Assembly (NCBI RefSeq): GCF_014699035.1
Contig: NZ_JACXAA010000024.1
Location: 1 to 59,898 of the forward strand
Reading direction: 5' to 3'
Origin: Spirosoma validum
GTDB taxonomy: Bacteria; Bacteroidota; Bacteroidia; Cytophagales; Spirosomataceae
Length of the DNA: 59,898 bases
Of this stretch, positions 59,056-59,898 are shown piece after piece. Each line of letters starts with the position of its first letter. Within the stretch, counting starts at the first letter, position 1. The notes under the pieces were generated by a model. It saw only the letters and a program-made list of their open reading frames with translations. It ran no database searches and was not told the DNA's origin. Position numbers and translations under genes: made by a program.

Positions 59056-59096
59056 GTGTTTCCGTTCAGTCGTCAGTTCCTATCGACTATTTATCA

Positions 59097-59819
59097 ATGA
59101 AACTAAATTTTGAAGACCTCATTGTTTTTGAGAATGAGGATTATATCCTGATCAATAAGCCGCCTTACGTAGCATCGCTTGATGAACGTACGCAGGATCG
59201 CGGTGGGCAAAGTATCGTGCGGATGGCTAAAGCCTATCATCCTGATGCACAACTTGGGCATCGGTTAGATAAAGAAACATCGGGCATTCTGACTATTGCT
59301 AAAAACCCGGAAGCGTATCGGCATATAGCCATGCAATTTGAACATCGGGAGGTAACCAAACGCTACCATGCCGTAACGAATGGCATCCATGATTTCGACG
59401 GCATTTCGGTGTATTTGCCTATCTCGCCCGTTAAAGACGGTACGGCTGTTCGGATTGATCGGGAGAAAGGAAAAGTGGCCGAAACGATTTTTAATACGTT
59501 GCAGGCTTATCGAACCACTACGCTGGTCGAGTGTATGCCGATTACCGGCCGGATGCACCAGATTCGCGTACACTTAATGTGCCTGAAAGCGCCCATTGTC
59601 AACGACGCAACCTACGGGGGCAAACCCGTCTTTTTATCCGACGTCAAGCGTAAATTCAACCTGAAGGAAGGCACGGAAGAGCTTCCTCTCATTCAACGCG
59701 TTGCTCTCCACGCTCATTCGCTGACGTTTACGTTATTGAATGGCGAAGAGCAAACGTTTATCGCGCCCTATCCAAAGGATTTTAACGTATTGGTAAAGCA
59801 ACTGGAAAAGTTTGCCTAG
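59097..59819 (+). CDS. RluA-family 23S rRNA/tRNA pseudouridine synthase
   Basis: 240 aa. The catalytic Asp58 is in His-Arg-Leu-Asp58-Lys-Glu-Thr-Ser-Gly, and the RNA-contacting Gly-Arg-Met-His-Gln-Ile-Arg-Val-His segment is present. There is no S4 domain, unlike RluC or RluD, so it resembles the short RluA branch. The target uridine cannot be predicted. Confidence 0.93.
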   Translation: MKLNFEDLIVFENEDYILINKPPYVASLDERTQDRGGQSIVRMAKAYHPDAQLGHRLDKETSGILTIAKNPEAYRHIAMQFEHREVTKRYHAVTNGIHDFDGISVYLPISPVKDGTAVRIDREKGKVAETIFNTLQAYRTTTLVECMPITGRMHQIRVHLMCLKAPIVNDATYGGKPVFLSDVKRKFNLKEGTEELPLIQRVALHAHSLTFTLLNGEEQTFIAPYPKDFNVLVKQLEKFA

Positions 59820-59839
59820 TTTCAGGAAAGCAGTGAATC

Positions 59840-59868
59840 GTGTCAGCCGTGGCAGCCGTGGTGTCAGG
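59840..59868. repeat. Short direct repeats at the right edge
   Basis: CAGCCGTGG occurs twice in tandem (59844-59852, 59853-59861), flanked on both sides by GTGTCAG (59840-59846 and 59861-59867). It may be the start of a dispersed intergenic repeat cut by the window edge. Confidence 0.4.
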
Positions 59869-59898
59869 TTTGTGGACCTTTTTCTCTGGCTCTCTTGG

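Overview
The window looks like a chromosomal segment of a Bacteroidota bacterium of the order Cytophagales, most like Spirosoma and relatives. The pointers are a giant SprA gliding/type IX secretion protein, the gliding ABC permease GldF, two DUF4199 proteins, a VanZ-like protein, a DUF5522 mini-protein, paired methylmalonyl-CoA mutase subunits, hardly any Shine-Dalgarno sequences, and several matches to the Bacteroidota -7 element TAnnTTTG. Base composition is close to 50% GC. No rRNA, tRNA, CRISPR array, insertion sequence or prophage was seen.

Layout. 1-7,000: a GNAT acetyltransferase, an AmpG-like MFS transporter, and a four-gene minus-strand set with a lipoprotein sugar-binding protein, two ABC permeases and a secreted six-hairpin-glycosidase-like protein. 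7,200-12,230: dnaX, a TPR protein, an M16 peptidase and ispF. 12,250-19,200: a plus-strand run of an amidohydrolase lipoprotein, a dipeptide epimerase, a GNAT, a serine hydrolase, an isochorismatase-like hydrolase, an aminopeptidase-like metalloprotein and a DUF3108 protein. 19,200-26,320: a FemAB-like protein, dnaA, and mutA-mutB, with a toxin-antitoxin pair lodged at the 3' end of mutB. 26,440-34,030: an S41 protease, a TMTC-like membrane TPR protein, a NUC1 nuclease, a fatty acid desaturase and a 6-phosphogluconate dehydrogenase. 34,100-48,860: a long minus-strand block containing a GT2 glycosyltransferase, sprA, an aldo/keto reductase, gcvH, a dihydroorotase-like protein, two DUF4199 proteins, gldF and a VanZ-like protein. 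49,050-59,820: a DUF2520 protein, a degenerate sigma-like/anti-sigma-like pair, a Ycf48-like repeat protein, two GT4 glycosyltransferases, a YD-repeat lipoprotein, an M48-MORN protease, a coiled-coil protein, ornithine aminotransferase, a DUF5522 protein, rpmB and a pseudouridine synthase.

How the genes fit together. SprA and GldF serve surface motility and protein export. The sugar importer lacks its own ATPase and probably borrows a shared one. The epimerase, GNAT and serine hydrolase cluster may handle cell-wall peptides, which is an inference. mutA-mutB form a B12-dependent mutase for propionate and odd-chain metabolism.

Most unusual observations. (1) The antitoxin/PIN-toxin pair sits between two diverged copies of the mutB 3' end (87% identical over 63 aligned positions), as if the cassette entered the gene terminus and supplied a new one. 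(2) dnaX carries an uninterrupted run of ten A just after the AAA+/domain III region, and both alternative frames hit a stop within 11-22 codons, the arrangement expected of slippage-made gamma subunit. (3) A sigma-like gene has degenerated but keeps an anti-sigma-like partner. (4) Low-complexity repeats of an intergenic type are embedded in reading frames, most clearly in a dihydroorotase-like gene that has also lost its metal ligands.
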